From: Jaltomata sinuosa
Lineage: Eukaryota; Streptophyta; Magnoliopsida; Solanales; Solanaceae
NCBI GenBank assembly: GCA_003996215.1
Contig: QJPP01007578.1
Span: 248,001-312,000, forward strand
Length of the DNA stretch: 64,000 bases
Direction: 5' to 3'
Shown here: positions 46,756 to 57,975 of the stretch, in pieces
How positions within the stretch are numbered: position 1 is the first letter of the stretch
How the letters are laid out: every line of letters starts with the position of its first letter
Position numbers and translations under genes: made by a program
The notes under the pieces: model-generated
What the model was told of the DNA's origin: nothing
What the model saw: the letters and a program-made list of their open reading frames with translations, nothing else
Database searches by the model: none

Positions 46756-47184
46756 AGCACTCATCTTGGGGTGGGCTTACTACTTAGATGCTTTCAGCGT
46801 CTCGCGAAAGACTAGGTCATTACTGAACGATCCCTGTTTACTAAGAAACTTTAGGGTGGATTCTAACGAAGGGGGGTGTTCATATCTAAGTCCTAACTAG
46901 AGCCTATAGCAGGACGAAGTCGCTTACGCCGAAGGTCGATTGAACATGTTCGGGGGGTACTACAACTTGCGTGGAAGGCTAGGGTGGTTTTTAAAAAGCG
47001 CGAAGACAGAATACGTCGTAGGGAACCAATTTCTATCGCTTTCCCCCTCTAGTGGTCATTCATTCTTTTGATGACTCGCAGTCGAAAGAGTTAGTTGGCA
47101 GTTCAAACCTCAGAGGGAGTTGAAGAGAGGAGGTTCTACCACGTTCAAAGGCCTATCTTTTTTATTCTCCGGTCTTGTTTTTTT

Positions 47185-47450
47185 ATTAAGGGAAGACCCC
47201 TCTTGCTATACCTCTCGGTCACGGAAAACTCCATGAGATGCGTCTTAGGCCAGCATGATGAAAGGGGAAGAAAGGAAAGATTACTACCTGAGAAAGAAGC
47301 TGACGGACTACGAGTCGTCATATTCGACCTTGGAAAAGACGTGCCTCGCCTTGGTGTGGGCTAGGCATAGGCTCCAACATTACCTTGTTTACCAACCACA
47401 CATTGTCTAACCAAATCCAATTCTCTCTCGATACGTTCCTCAAAAAATCC
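47185..47450 (+). pseudogene. Gypsy RNase H fragment inside mitochondrial-type DNA
   Basis: GRPLLLYLSVTENSMRCVLG and QHDERGRKE are followed, after a frameshift, by YYLRKKLTDYESSYSTLEK and TCLALVWARHRLQHYL. This is the start of the gypsy RNase H domain. Similarity fades near 47450. Retroelement pieces are known in plant mitochondrial DNA. It is unrelated in position to the nuclear gypsy elements around it. Confidence 0.8.
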
Positions 47451-47733
47451 GATTCGGGCAGATTCTTCCCCCAACTAACGAAGAGATCTTGGCAGAATTG
47501 CCTTCTTTTTATTCTTGTCTTCAACAAGTGAAAGGGTAGATAGACTGTACAGGATTGACTTGGAGGAATCAATAAGAGAAATTCCTTCCTCTATGATCAA
47601 ATCGGCGTTGAAAGACGCGGTACCGTAGAGGGACTAATCACTTGCCCGGGTTGAAGGGAGTCGAACCACTTGTATTTCTTTTTTTGTTTTATTTATGATA
47701 AGGCCTGAGGGTGTTGCTCAGCCCCTGACCCCC

Positions 47734-48111
47734 TCAAGGGTCATTAAAATCAAAAAAATCCAAAAATATATATAAGATGATCCGTGATTTCACGACACTC
47801 TGAAGAATCATGACAGATTTGTTCGGGAGGAAAAAAGGATTTCCCCTTTGCTTTGACAATGAAATTCTGCCCTCTTGTGGAAAATGAAATTCAAAAAAAG
47901 CTGTACTGACTAGTGTGAACTTACGGATTGATCTATTTCTTAGTTCAAGATCCCTCTTACTAACTGGAATCAAAGAATTAGTAGATCTGTTCCTCCCAAA
48001 ATGGGAATGGACTAGGGTTATGAACTTATAATCTGATGATCGAGTCGATTCCACCCAGGATCTCGGCACCCCTCCCACCTTTCGATGAGATATTAGCCTA
48101 ACCAATACCAA
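47734..48111 (-). CDS. Unidentified open frame in mitochondrial-type DNA
   Basis: 125 codons on the minus strand, starting MVLVRLISHRKVGGVPRSW. I recognise no domain. It is basic, with a hydrophobic tail (ILYIFLDFFDF). It begins just downstream of the psaA fragment on the same strand. Chimeric open frames of this size are frequent in plant mitochondria and usually unexpressed. In the nucleus it is probably not a gene. Confidence 0.2.
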   Translation of the reverse strand: MVLVRLISHRKVGGVPRSWVESTRSSDYKFITLVHSHFGRNRSTNSLIPVSKRDLELRNRSIRKFTLVSTAFFEFHFPQEGRISLSKQRGNPFFLPNKSVMILQSVVKSRIILYIFLDFFDFNDP

Positions 48112-48146
48112 AGCGATCCCTTTCTTTCCATTCCTCTCCCGTCCGA

Positions 48147-48217
48147 TCCGCTGAATAGAAACATTAAACTAAAAGCCCAGACAAAATGAGCACCTAGGAA
48201 AAAAGGCCATATGCAGA
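48147..48217 (-). pseudogene. psaA: Plastid psaA fragment, 71 bp
   Basis: The minus strand gives AYGLF, a one-base loss in the T run, then GAHFVWAFSLMFLFSG, a late segment of photosystem I protein PsaA. Flanks are unrelated. The missing T puts a TAG in frame. It is too short to function. Confidence 0.8.
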
Positions 48218-48425
48218 TAATGAAGAACCATAAGACTGAATTACCTGGGATGCCTGCATCTGCGAGAACTTGGCCTCAATCCACAAAAACTTCTCTTCAA
48301 TCGTCCGATACTCAAGGTTCTTCTAATGGTATTTTTGAGGACCATCCAGGTCTTAACCCTTCCAGTGAACGTATAGTGGAGCTTCAATCTGATATACGGG
48401 ATAAATTAGGAGAGTTGATGCCTAA

Positions 48426-48450
48426 CTGTTGACCATCCTCCGAAATAGGT
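48426..48450 (+). repeat. 25-bp direct repeat, copy 1
   Basis: The 25 bases containing GTTGACCATCCTCCGAAATA recur exactly at 51066-51090, 2.6 kb away in the same orientation. Short dispersed repeats of this kind mediate recombination in plant mitochondrial genomes. Confidence 0.9.
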
Positions 48451-50240
48451 GTGATAAAGTATGAAATCATTCATGGGTATATGGACGAGAAAGACTCTTT
48501 GTTGAGCTAGATTCCCACCCGGCTCTCATCAAGCTGTCTTCCAAGGTGGGTCTCTTATATTCATACTCACCTCTTCTCTAAGATGAGGCTACTACTATTG
48601 ACCCTGTCTTTAAGCCTTTGATTTGAATAATCAGGTCTTGTTTCTGATGGACTTCATTTATTCTTGCTTCAAGCATCTTCTCTTATGATCTTTCTAGTTA
48701 GCACGTAGTGGGAATAGTCCCTCATCGACACGGGAAGAGAGCTTCAAGCAAAAAGGGCTTGTGCAAGCAAGTGACACTTTACTTCAAGCGAATAGTGCTG
48801 CCTCACTTTCTTTAGCTAGGCTGAGAAGCCGATTCCCGACATAGACTATTTCCTTCTCATCGAAAGATGCCTAAGACCTTTTCACCAAAACAAAACCTAA
48901 ACCCCCACTCCTAGCGTGCTAAGCCGTAGTATGTTTTTTAAGAAGATCATTCCAAGTGTGCCAAGCCCCCTCCCAACGGTCTCAGGCCATGGTCTGGGTC
49001 AATGAACTAGTCTCGTCCCCCTAACCTAAGAGTTCTGGTTATGACCAGCCGAAAACAGGTCCTCTAGATGCCTTATAACCGTCCTTTTTGCCCATTCCCG
49101 CTTATGCGTACTTCATGGCTGATAGGCCTACAGAAGCTTGAGGCCCCGGAATAGCCTTTCTTTCACGTTCCCCCTCTTTCCTTACATCAGGTTAGCACTT
49201 ATGCTGCTTCACGCAACTATATTCAATCGACGACAAGGCAAGGTAAGTGCATTCGAGAGCATCTCCTGTAGGACTCCCAAAATAAAGAGTATCCTCACTC
49301 ACAGAGGATTTGATAGCACTTGCAAGAGACTGGATGAATGACAGGAACGACCAACTGAGGCCGCGAGCTCTAATGTTTTTTTTGTTGGGACCACCAGATT
49401 GAAGGAAACCTCATGCATGCTTTGTCACCTCTGCACTATCTCGGCCGCTTTCAGTTAGTGTTCATTGCTGAGTGATCGCTCGCTATCTGGCTGGAAAATA
49501 TGGTCCGGAAGCTTCCTCTCTCTGTTGGAGAGAAGGCACCAGTCAGACCTGCAAGCACCGGTAGATTGACAAGCCAGTAGTACCAATCAAGGAAGCCTTG
49601 AACTCTAGAGCTTTCTTTCGATTCCCTCAATACAGCTTAAGTCAAGCCTGTACGAGTAGTGAAGAAGTATAGATTTAGTTGGTTGTTGACCAACGGAAAG
49701 CATGGGAGAAAAAAATAATTTACGCTCTTTCAAGAAAGAGATTATAGTCCTTTATGGCGCTTTCAACCCGACGAAATGGAAGGCTCACCCACTTTTTGGG
49801 CCGGCTTCGTGATTTTATGCTTGGAAAATGCTCTTGTATCGCTGGGCCCCCTTTCTTTTATCAAAATCTAGCGTAACCAGAGAACAATCGAAAAGATTCT
49901 GGCAATATATGAGAACGATTCATCACCATTTTCACGTGTGGCACAACCACAGTAGCTGGCTTGGCTCCCTCTTGCTCTGGTCTACACTCCCCTTGCCCAA
50001 CCTAGTAAAGGGGCTTGGGGATAGAGTTGGTCCAAAATAATGCATGAAATGGGGGGGGGTCATACAAGACACATGTGGAGAGTGTAACGAAAAGATACGT
50101 GAGTTGAACATAAAAGCTCTATACTTTACAAGCAAGAGATTGCTTCATTCAGGACAGAAAGTTCCTACAATACTAAAAAAGGGAAAGCTAAAGCAAGTAC
50201 AAAGGGGGTTATATCATCTCATGGCGGATTGGCGAATTAT

Positions 50241-50320
50241 TGGGCCGAGCTGGATTTGAACCAGCGTAGACATATTGCCAATGAATTTACAGTCCGTCCC
50301 CATTAACCGCTCGGGCATCG
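50241..50320 (-). pseudogene. Plastid-type tRNA-Tyr (GUA), broken acceptor stem
   Basis: On the minus strand GATGCCCGAGCGGTTAATGG, ACTGTAAAT (anticodon GTA), the long variable arm and GGTTCAAATCCAGCTCGGCC match plastid trnY. The 5' acceptor strand reads CAAACGA where GGGTCGA is expected, so only three pairs form. It is a plastid-derived pseudogene within the organelle-type block. Confidence 0.75.
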
Positions 50321-51065
50321 TTTGGAATTCAACCTTTTAGCAGTGTATATAAACCTTAATAGACGAAATATTCCTATTATGTCAATGTCAATTGAATCAA
50401 TGTTATTAGCTGTGAATTCGAGGAGCATAAGCAAGTTCAGTGGTAGAAACCTCTGTAATCGATGGGAACCTCAACCATGTAAGCAATGTAGAGTTCATAA
50501 GGTCTGCAGCAGAAAGAACGAAAAGCCAAAAGTCAAGGTGCATAGCGGTCTTTTCAAGAATAGGGTAGTTCGATCCTTTTTATTTTGATCTTTTTAGTAA
50601 ACTGATGGGGGGATGCGGAGATTCGGTAGAGGAGATAGAGCTGGTAAAGATGACCAGCAGAAGCCTCAACAGAGGAAGAATTCCGCACGAGATAACCTTT
50701 CGCGAGTCTTCATAGGGCAATTGTCACTGCTTATGGACCCGAACCTGGGTGATCTATCCATGACCGCCCGCCCTGGTTCAAATACCATTTTATCCTACCT
50801 CGCTCACCGCTAAATGCGAACCTTGACCCAGAAAATGAAGTGATGGATGAATATACATTTGATGGCCAGTTCTATGAATCAAAATCTCGAGTTGGAGGCA
50901 TCGCGACACCCATTACGGTCGTCATTCAATTGAAGCGCGGAAGCTTAAGCGGAAATGAAAGAGGAGTTTGAGGCATGTTTTGGCCTTGTGTGTCCATAAC
51001 TCAAAATAGGTGACCTAACGGCCGCCGCCCGACTAAACATACCAATAGAAGGTGACTTCCCAAGT

Positions 51066-51090
51066 CTGTTGACCATCCTCCGAAATAGGT
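51066..51090 (+). repeat. 25-bp direct repeat, copy 2
   Basis: Exact copy of 48426-48450. Confidence 0.9.
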
Positions 51091-51435
51091 CCGCGGGATT
51101 AATTTGGAAAAATAGTAGGGTTCTAGAAAGGCATATAGGAAGGAATGGAGAAATCCGCATAGAAGGATTGCTGGTATACCGGGTAGATGTTTATCTTTTC
51201 GGCAGGCCTTACCTTATACCTTACCTCAACGAAAAAAGCTAAGGAGAATGACGATTCTTACTCGACATGTTGCGGCAAATGCTTGTCAAAAAGCAGTTTC
51301 GCTCGTTATAGGACTTGACCAAACATCTCACGACACGAGTGTGCTCCTCCAAGGAGAGAGTTTGCTTTACCTAACTCCCTTTTTGATAACAAGGCAGTTC
51401 CTACCGTTTTTCTACTTATCATTTACGTAAAAATA

Positions 51436-51836
51436 GTCAGTCAAAATGATTAATTATTAACTAATTTGAAGAGATGCAGCTATGTTGAAAAGACAATTAT
51501 CTCGCTTGCAAACTAATTGATGAAAAGCGAAAATATGGCTCCTCTTTAACCGATCATGTCATGGGCCGCCTAGATGGCCGCGTTGCAATAGGTCTTTTAT
51601 CCAGTGGCCAATTTTAGTCTTGGCCATTCCCCTTCTCTAAAGTTATCGCATAGCTCGGTGCGTGGTGGTAGTTATATTAATGCCAAAATGTTATTTTTCC
51701 TTCCTTTTATCCCCATAGCTTGACCATGTACCCTCGAACAAGATTTGTGTCAACTTCGTGGCTTATATTCTAATTTGGGAACTCTAAGACATGCATGGGC
51801 ATTTTAAAATCTTAGCCCAAAATACAAGGTGTTATA
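51436..51836 (-). repeat. Minus-strand LTR, proximal part
   Basis: On the minus strand the LTR starts TATAACACC at 51836 (TG mutated to TA), directly after CCCAAAGAAAGATAT, which matches the polypurine context of the array LTRs. It runs about 400 bp to the organelle-type block. The other part is at 39290-40690. Confidence 0.65.
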
Positions 51837-52251
51837 ATATCTTTCTTTGGGATCATTCATCCTCAAATGATAATTATGGGTAGAAAGAATACACGCAAAA
51901 TATGAACATAGCCTCTAATGCCTCTTAAAGCACGAAAGGAACCTTTTTATTTGACCTCATAATAAATATCATCCTTAAGGATTTCCATGGCATTTCACGT
52001 AAAAGAGTTTTAAGTATGAGTCATAAGGGACATTGAGACTTAGCATAAACATGACATATCATGGGCTCATTTGAACATGGCTATAACATAAGACATGGGT
52101 TCATAGTTCATTCATAAAATTCTAAAGAAGGAGTAGGATCATTACCTTAAGCATTTTCTTCTCGGTCGAAAAATAAATGAGGGTACTTTGCTTTTATGTC
52201 ATCTTCAGCTTCCCATGTAGCCTCTTCAATATTGTGATTCCTCCATAACAT
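51837..52251 (-). pseudogene. Tail of an older gypsy pol and its 3' interior
   Basis: The minus strand near 52253-52140 reads VMWRNHNIEEATWEAEDDIK then KYPHLF, the chromodomain-like C-terminus of a plant gypsy integrase. After it come non-coding DNA, TTTGAGGATGAATGATCCCA and the polypurine tract at the LTR start. It is cut at 52251 by the LTR of the next element. Confidence 0.75.
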
Positions 52252-53087
52252 TGTCACGACCTAGACCGCCGTGATTGACACCCAACCAATCCCCGGATGA
52301 GCGAATCAAATAAAGTCCAATTCTTAGCATAGCCTAACAACTTAAAATCAGTGTGAAGAAATATAAACTAGCAATCAATCATACTAAAATCAACTCTATA
52401 AAATAAATAGAACCTGCGAAAATCCCTTCCTAGAATCTGAAAGTCATCGTATCAAAAACATCTAACAAAACTAGAGTACGGAGATGCAACCCCAAATATA
52501 GAAATAGTCTAAGCCCAAAACAAATGGGCTACAACTCAAATAGATGGAAATCAAGGCAGCTTGATCGAACAGCTCACCCTTGATATCTCAAAGTATCAGG
52601 CCTACAAGTGAGGTCGTGCGTCAATCGCCGGAAGATTTCCTGTACTCACAAAAAGACAAGCAAGTGTAGTATCAGTACACAACCACCGTGTACTGGTAGG
52701 ATCATCAGCCAGTTTCAAACAAACAGTGTATGAGTAGTACAACAATCAAGTAAGAGTACAGAAACACATAGGCAAGTCAACAGGTGTACCTAACTACAAG
52801 TCTCTACTTAACTTGTTCCGACATGTAAACCACTTCAAAGTTATGATCAATAATCCACAGCAATAACAATTATACCCCATCACATATCCTGGACCCACCT
52901 TGGATCCCTTCTAGACAATACCTAAGTGTTAGACACACAACACGGTCTACACCAAGACCAAACTCATAAAGCAATGTAACAGCCTGGCCTCTCAATGACC
53001 AAAAATACACAACCATAATTCATAAACACAACCCAGTCCACTCAGGGAATCATTAATAAAGATGCAATCAATACAATAAAGTAAACT

Positions 53088-53240
53088 CGTACCAGGCATG
53101 ATACCCGAGCCAACCGTTAGTGTTATCCCGTACTAGGCGTGGCACCCGAGCCAACCGTTAGTATATCCCATACCAGGTGTGATACCTGAGACAACCATTA
53201 GTAATTCCCGTACCAGGAATGGTACCCGAGCCAACCGAAT
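53088..53240 (-). repeat. Hairpin-unit tandem array, four units (3' LTR)
   Basis: Four units of the CCCGTACCAGGCGTGGTACC type, each followed by GAGCCAACC or GAGACAACC and spaced 38-48 bp. Mutations sit on one arm of some units. Confidence 0.85.
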
Positions 53241-53984
53241 GTCACATAAATCCATAGTCACAAACAATGAACAATCAACACTTGTAAACCAACAAGCAAT
53301 AACACCTAGTTCATTTCACAAGACTGGAAAACAGTACTTTTGGACATTCTTAAATTATTCCCTAAGCAATGCAAACCATACAAATACTTAGACCAAAGTA
53401 TACAGACATACAATGCATATAGGAATCAATAACCACCACCTACCTCGAATAAGCAAGCTCTACAGTGCCAGAGGTTTTCCCCTTTCAGGATCCCTTGCTT
53501 GTTCTTGGTCTAGAAACAAATACACAGTAACCAAAAATCAATACTTATGGCCTACAATTTACCCGAATTATGAAAAATTCCAAATCCCAGGCCAACCATG
53601 ATCATTCCATCCCTTCCCGGGCTTTCTCACTATTAATTCACATAAATTCACTATTTTTATGGATTCCCTTAGAGAATTATGGCTAAAAGATCATTACCCG
53701 TTATCAAGAATCAAGACCCAAGAACTCTATCACCCTAGAATCCCCTTTTTCCCTGGATTCTAACATTCCTAGGTCATCCTAAACCTTTCCCCAAGTCCAC
53801 CCCTAGCGATTCTATAGCGTAGAAAAGATATCACGGAGTTTGGGAAGTAGAATCCTTACCTTTAGGACAAAAAATGGTGGAAAACTGGTAGAAATTACCC
53901 AAAATTGCCCCTTTCTTCTCCCAAAATATTCCAAGAAAAATTGAACTATTTTGGGGAAGTTTCTGTTTTAAATCCCATCACGCT

Positions 53985-54114
53985 CCGCTATAGCGGTACC
54001 GCCGTAGCGGAGCATCCGCTATGGCGGAGGGTGACCATCATTGACTTTCGTTGTAGCGGTAATATTTCCACTACAGTGGAGGTCACCATGGCGGAGTGTC
54101 AACTGCCATAGCGG
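53985..54114. repeat. Palindrome cluster in the gypsy 3' LTR
   Basis: Perfect CCGCTATAGCGG at 53985-53996. Variants include CCGCCGTAGCGG, CCGCTATGGCGG, CCACTACAGTGG and GCCATAGCGG. CCACTACAGTGG is itself a near-palindrome, with paired changes in both arms. Confidence 0.9.
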
Positions 54115-54540
54115 TTGACACGGGACAGAAAGTCGTAAAATCTCCAAAACTAGTCCATTTTACAACACACTTATTTTTTTGATGTCCTGGAACAATCCAT
54201 TCACGTCAACCTCGATTTTGGGAGTTCTACTTAACCGAATTTGATTCTGAAAAGTCATACGAACTCCTTTATGTGTTAGCTTCAAGGAAAACTAGCTCGA
54301 ATCAAGAAATCAAAACCAATCCTTACCTAGATTACCCTAGACCATACCTCACTCCAAATTCGACTGATACTAGCCTAGCCCAAGTTTCAAACTCCCAAAC
54401 TCGGAGTTTTCTAACTCTAAAAATTAGCACGAATGATTTTCCCATAACGACGGACTCGATCATTACAACAGATATCAATTTACCCATCGTTCATCCCCGA
54501 ATGATCAAACCTGAAAATACGGAAATTTAAGAGCAAAAAG

Positions 54541-55938
54541 AGTAGTACTTGTATCCTCAAACAAGTGAGGGTACTTTTACCGCATGTCCCTCTCAGTTTC
54601 CCAAGTGGCTTCCTTAATCATACGATTCTTCCATTGAACCTTTACCATACGGATCACTTTTGTCCTTTATTTTTGGACATCCTGATCAAGAACCAAAACT
54701 GGTTCCTCTTCACAGCGAAGATCCTTATCAAGTAGTACCTCATCCCACTTGATGATGTAGTCCCTATCCCCATGGTATCGCTTTAGAATAGATACGTGAA
54801 ACACGGGATGGACAACCGACAGACTGGGCAGCAACACCAATCTGTAAGCGATGGGCCCTACGTTCTCAAGAACTTCAAATGGTCCAATGAACCGGGGACT
54901 GAGCTTGCCCCTCTTACCGAAACACATAACTCCCTTCATTGGTGACACTTTCAACAATACCTTTTCACCAACCTGAAATTCCATGTCCCGGACCTTGCGA
55001 TCCGCATATTCCTTCTGCCTGCTTTGGGCAGCTAGTAACTTGGTCTAAATGCCTCTTACCTTTTCTTGCGCTTCCCTTACCAAGTCTACGCCCAAAGGTT
55101 TTACATTGTCTTCCTCAAACCACCCAATCGGTGACCTACAACTCCTCCCATAAAGATCCTTGAACGACGCCATATCGATACTTGAGTGGTAGCTATTATT
55201 GTATGAGAACTCACACAATGGTAGAAACTTGTCCCAATGACCTCCGAAGTCAATCACACATTCCCTTAACATGTCCTCCATTACCTAAATCATCCTCTCT
55301 GACTGACCATCAGTCTAAGGATGGAAGGTTGTACTAAAGGTAAGTTGAGTGCCCAACTCCTCATGCAACTTTCCCCAAAACTTGGAAGTAAGCTGCGTAC
55401 CCCTGTCTGAAATGATGGACAGTGGCACTCCATGCAATCTCACAATCTCCTTCACATAGATCTTAGCCAATTGCTGCAAATTGTAATCCACCCTGACTGG
55501 GATGAAGTGAGATGACTTGGTCAGCCTATCAACAATGACCCAAATAGAGTCATACTTCCCCAAAGTCTTGGAGAGACCCGCCACAAAATCCATGGCTATT
55601 CTCTCCCACTTCCACTCTAGAATGGGCATCCTCTGAAGTAGTCTTGCAGGTCTCTGGTGCTCATACTTTACATGCTAGCAATTCTGACACTTGGACACAA
55701 AATCATCTATGTCCCTTTTCAGCCCAGGCCACCAATAAAGTTGCCTCAAATTTTTGTACATCTTGGTTACACCCGGATGAATTGAATATCGCAAACCGTG
55801 AGCCTCTGCCAACACCTTCTGAATCATGTCATCAACCCAAGGAAAACATATCCTTCCTCTAAAATTTAACACACCACTAGAGTCCAACATGGCATCCCCG
55901 GACTCTCCGGATATTGCCTTGCTCCGAAGCCTGCTCAA
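54541..55938 (-). pseudogene. Integrase and chromodomain-like tail (pol, 3' part)
   Basis: The frame continues from the reverse transcriptase region. The zinc domain reads HGLRYSIHPGVTKMY then SKCQNC (HHCC type). The core follows with the first Asp in AMDFVAG and the second in ISDRGTQ. The Glu helix is QTDGQSERMI followed by a TAG where Gln is usual, then VMEDML. The C-terminus has VHPVFHVSILKRY and, after another stop near 54667, VKVQWKNRMIKEATWETE. Stops at 55675, 55315, 55045 and 54667 break it. Confidence 0.85.
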
Positions 55939-55947
55939 CTGCTTATC

Positions 55948-57660
55948 TTAAAATTGTTTGGCCTTTATCTCCTCTATGAATGTGGATTTGACCTCAATAC
56001 TAGCCAAAATACCACCTTGTTTTGAAATATCCAAGTGCATGAACTTGGACTCCAATGCCTGAATTTCCCTTGCTAGTGATCGTTTGGACACCCCCAAACA
56101 AGCCAAACTGCCCATGCTAATCATTTTCTGGTTCAATGCGTATGCCACCATATTAGCCTTACCCGGATAGTACTGAATAGTCACATCATAGTCCTTCAAC
56201 AACTCCATCCATCTTCTCTTCCTCATATTCAAGTCCTTCTGAGTGAAAATGTGTCGCAGGCTGCGATAATCAGTGAACACCTCACACTTGACACCATAAA
56301 GATAGTGTCTCCAAATATTGAGTGCAAACACCACCGCTTCCAACTCTAAATCATAAGTCGGATAGTTTCTCTCATGCACCATCAACTGCCTAGAAGCATC
56401 GGCTATCACATTCCTATCCTGCATCAACACAGCACCCAAATGAGAATGTGAAGCATCACAGTAAACAATAAAGTCTTTACCTTCAACCAACAAGGACAAA
56501 ATAGTAGCCATGGTCAGAAGTATCTTGAGCTTTTGGAAGCTCTCCTCGTACTTGTCAGACCACACAAATGGTACATCTTTCTGTGTCAGCCTTTTCAAGT
56601 GAGTAGCAATGGATGCAAAATCCTTAACAAACCTCCGATAATAACCTGCGAGCCCAATAAAACTCCTCACCTCAGTCACAGATCTAGGTCGTGCCCAACT
56701 CCTGACTTCCTCTATCTTCTGGGGATCTACCATCACCCCATGTTCTAAAACTACATGCCCCAAGAACGCGACAAAATTCAACCAAAATTCACACTTGGAA
56801 AACTTTGCATAGATCTTTTGATGTCTTAAAATGTGCAACACTGTACGGAGATGTTTAGCGTGCTTCCCCCTACTCTTGGAGTAGATCAAAATGTAATCAA
56901 TGAAAATGATGATGAACGAATCCAAGTAAGATTTAAACACCCCATTCATCAGACTCATGAATGCCACCGACGCATTGGTCAAACCAAACGACATCACTAA
57001 GAACTCGTAATATCCATATTGAGTCTGAAAAGCAGTCTTAGGAACATCCTCGGGCCTAATTTTCAACTGGTGATACCCTGACCTCAAGTTAATTTTTGAA
57101 AACACCGACGCACCTTATAACTTATCAAATCGATCATTAATAAGGGGTAGAAGGTACTTATTCTGGATAGTAACCTTGTTCAACTGCCTGTAATCTATGC
57201 ACATCCGCATACTACCATTATTCTTCTTTACAAACAATACCGGAGCACCCCAAGGCGAAGTACTGGGATGGAAAAATCCCTTATCTAGGAGTTCCTGAAG
57301 CTGAGTCTTAAGTTTCCTCAACTCTGCCGGAGCCATACGATATGGAGGAATGGAAATGGGATGAGTGCCCGGCTCCAAGTCTATACAAAATTCAATATCC
57401 CTGTCCTGAGGCATACCAGACAAATCCACTGGAAACACCTCTCGAAACTCTGAAACAACTGGAACTGACTTAAAAGATGGGGACTCCACACTATCATCCC
57501 GGAGATGAGCCAAAAAGGCTAAACACTCTCTCCCCACAAGCTTCCTAGCCCGAATTATTGATATTATTTTGATCGGCTTAGACATGTACACACCTTCCCA
57601 CTCAAGCCTATCCTTACCCGGAATATTTAGAGTCACAGTCTTGGTGTTACAATTCAACAC
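55948..57660 (-). pseudogene. Reverse transcriptase and RNase H (pol, middle)
   Basis: RT motifs in order: WGAPVLFVKKNNGSMRMCID, YRQLNKVTIQ, then a TAA at 57115, INLRSGYHQLKI, FQTQYGYYEFLVMSFGLTNA, and the active-site region IIIFIDYILIYS. The usual sequence there is FIDDILIYS, so the second catalytic Asp is Tyr and the enzyme would be dead even without stops. The RNase H part has IVYCDASHSHLGAVLMQ, NYPTYDLELEAVVFAL and VFTDYRSLRHIF. The frame is shared with the integrase part. Confidence 0.9.
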
Positions 57661-57965
57661 AGCATGATACGGGATAACCAGGTCATGCCCAAAATAATAT
57701 CAAAATCAACCATATCCAGAATTACTAAGTCTACCCAAGTTTGCAACCCCATAAATACAATCGAGCAATTACGATAAACATGAGTCACAATCACCAACTC
57801 TCCAACTGTGGTAGAAACATGGATAGGGGAATCAAGGATATCACATAACAAGTCCAGACCCACCATAAAACTCACAGACACATAAGAATATTTAGAACCT
57901 AGGTCAAATAATACCAAATCCATTTTATCACAGACAAGAATGATACCTGTGATCACCGAATCAGA
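57654..57965 (-). pseudogene. Retroviral-type aspartic protease
   Basis: About 100 codons in a different frame from the reverse transcriptase. The active-site segment reads LVLFDLGSKYSYVS. Plant gypsy proteases have D-S/T/P-G at this point (for example FDPGST-like variants), so the DLGS here is probably altered. WVDLVILDMVDFDIILGMTW is the conserved LGMDW-like end. It processes the polyprotein in live elements. Confidence 0.75.
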
Positions 57966-57975
57966 TGCCTCGGCC

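Larger units (their letters stand above)
40700..51435. other. Mitochondrial-type DNA inserted in the nuclear genome (NUMT)
   Basis: Base composition and texture change sharply between about 40690 and 40790 and again near 51435: higher GC, purine-rich strings such as GAAAGAGACCGAAGAAGG, and no long genes. It contains an rpl5 start, a degenerate tRNA-Gln, several plastid fragments and a gypsy RNase H piece, the mixture typical of plant mitochondrial intergenic DNA. Nuclear LTR sequence lies on both sides. Borders are approximate. An assembly join cannot be excluded from sequence alone. Most of it has no gene I can name. Confidence 0.75.
52252..54467 (-). repeat. 3' LTR of the gypsy element
   Basis: On the minus strand it starts TGTAATGATCGAGTCCGTCG, the same 20 bases as the nested LTR at 23725, and ends GGTCGTGACA. 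It has a palindrome cluster at 53985-54114 and four hairpin units at 53088-53240. Against the 5' LTR it differs by many substitutions and by the segment around 52615-52885. Confidence 0.85.

Noticed and set aside
48211..48432. 73-codon frame in the mitochondrial-type block
   Set aside because: Begins inside the psaA fragment and ends in the 25-bp repeat; no domain recognised, chimeric.
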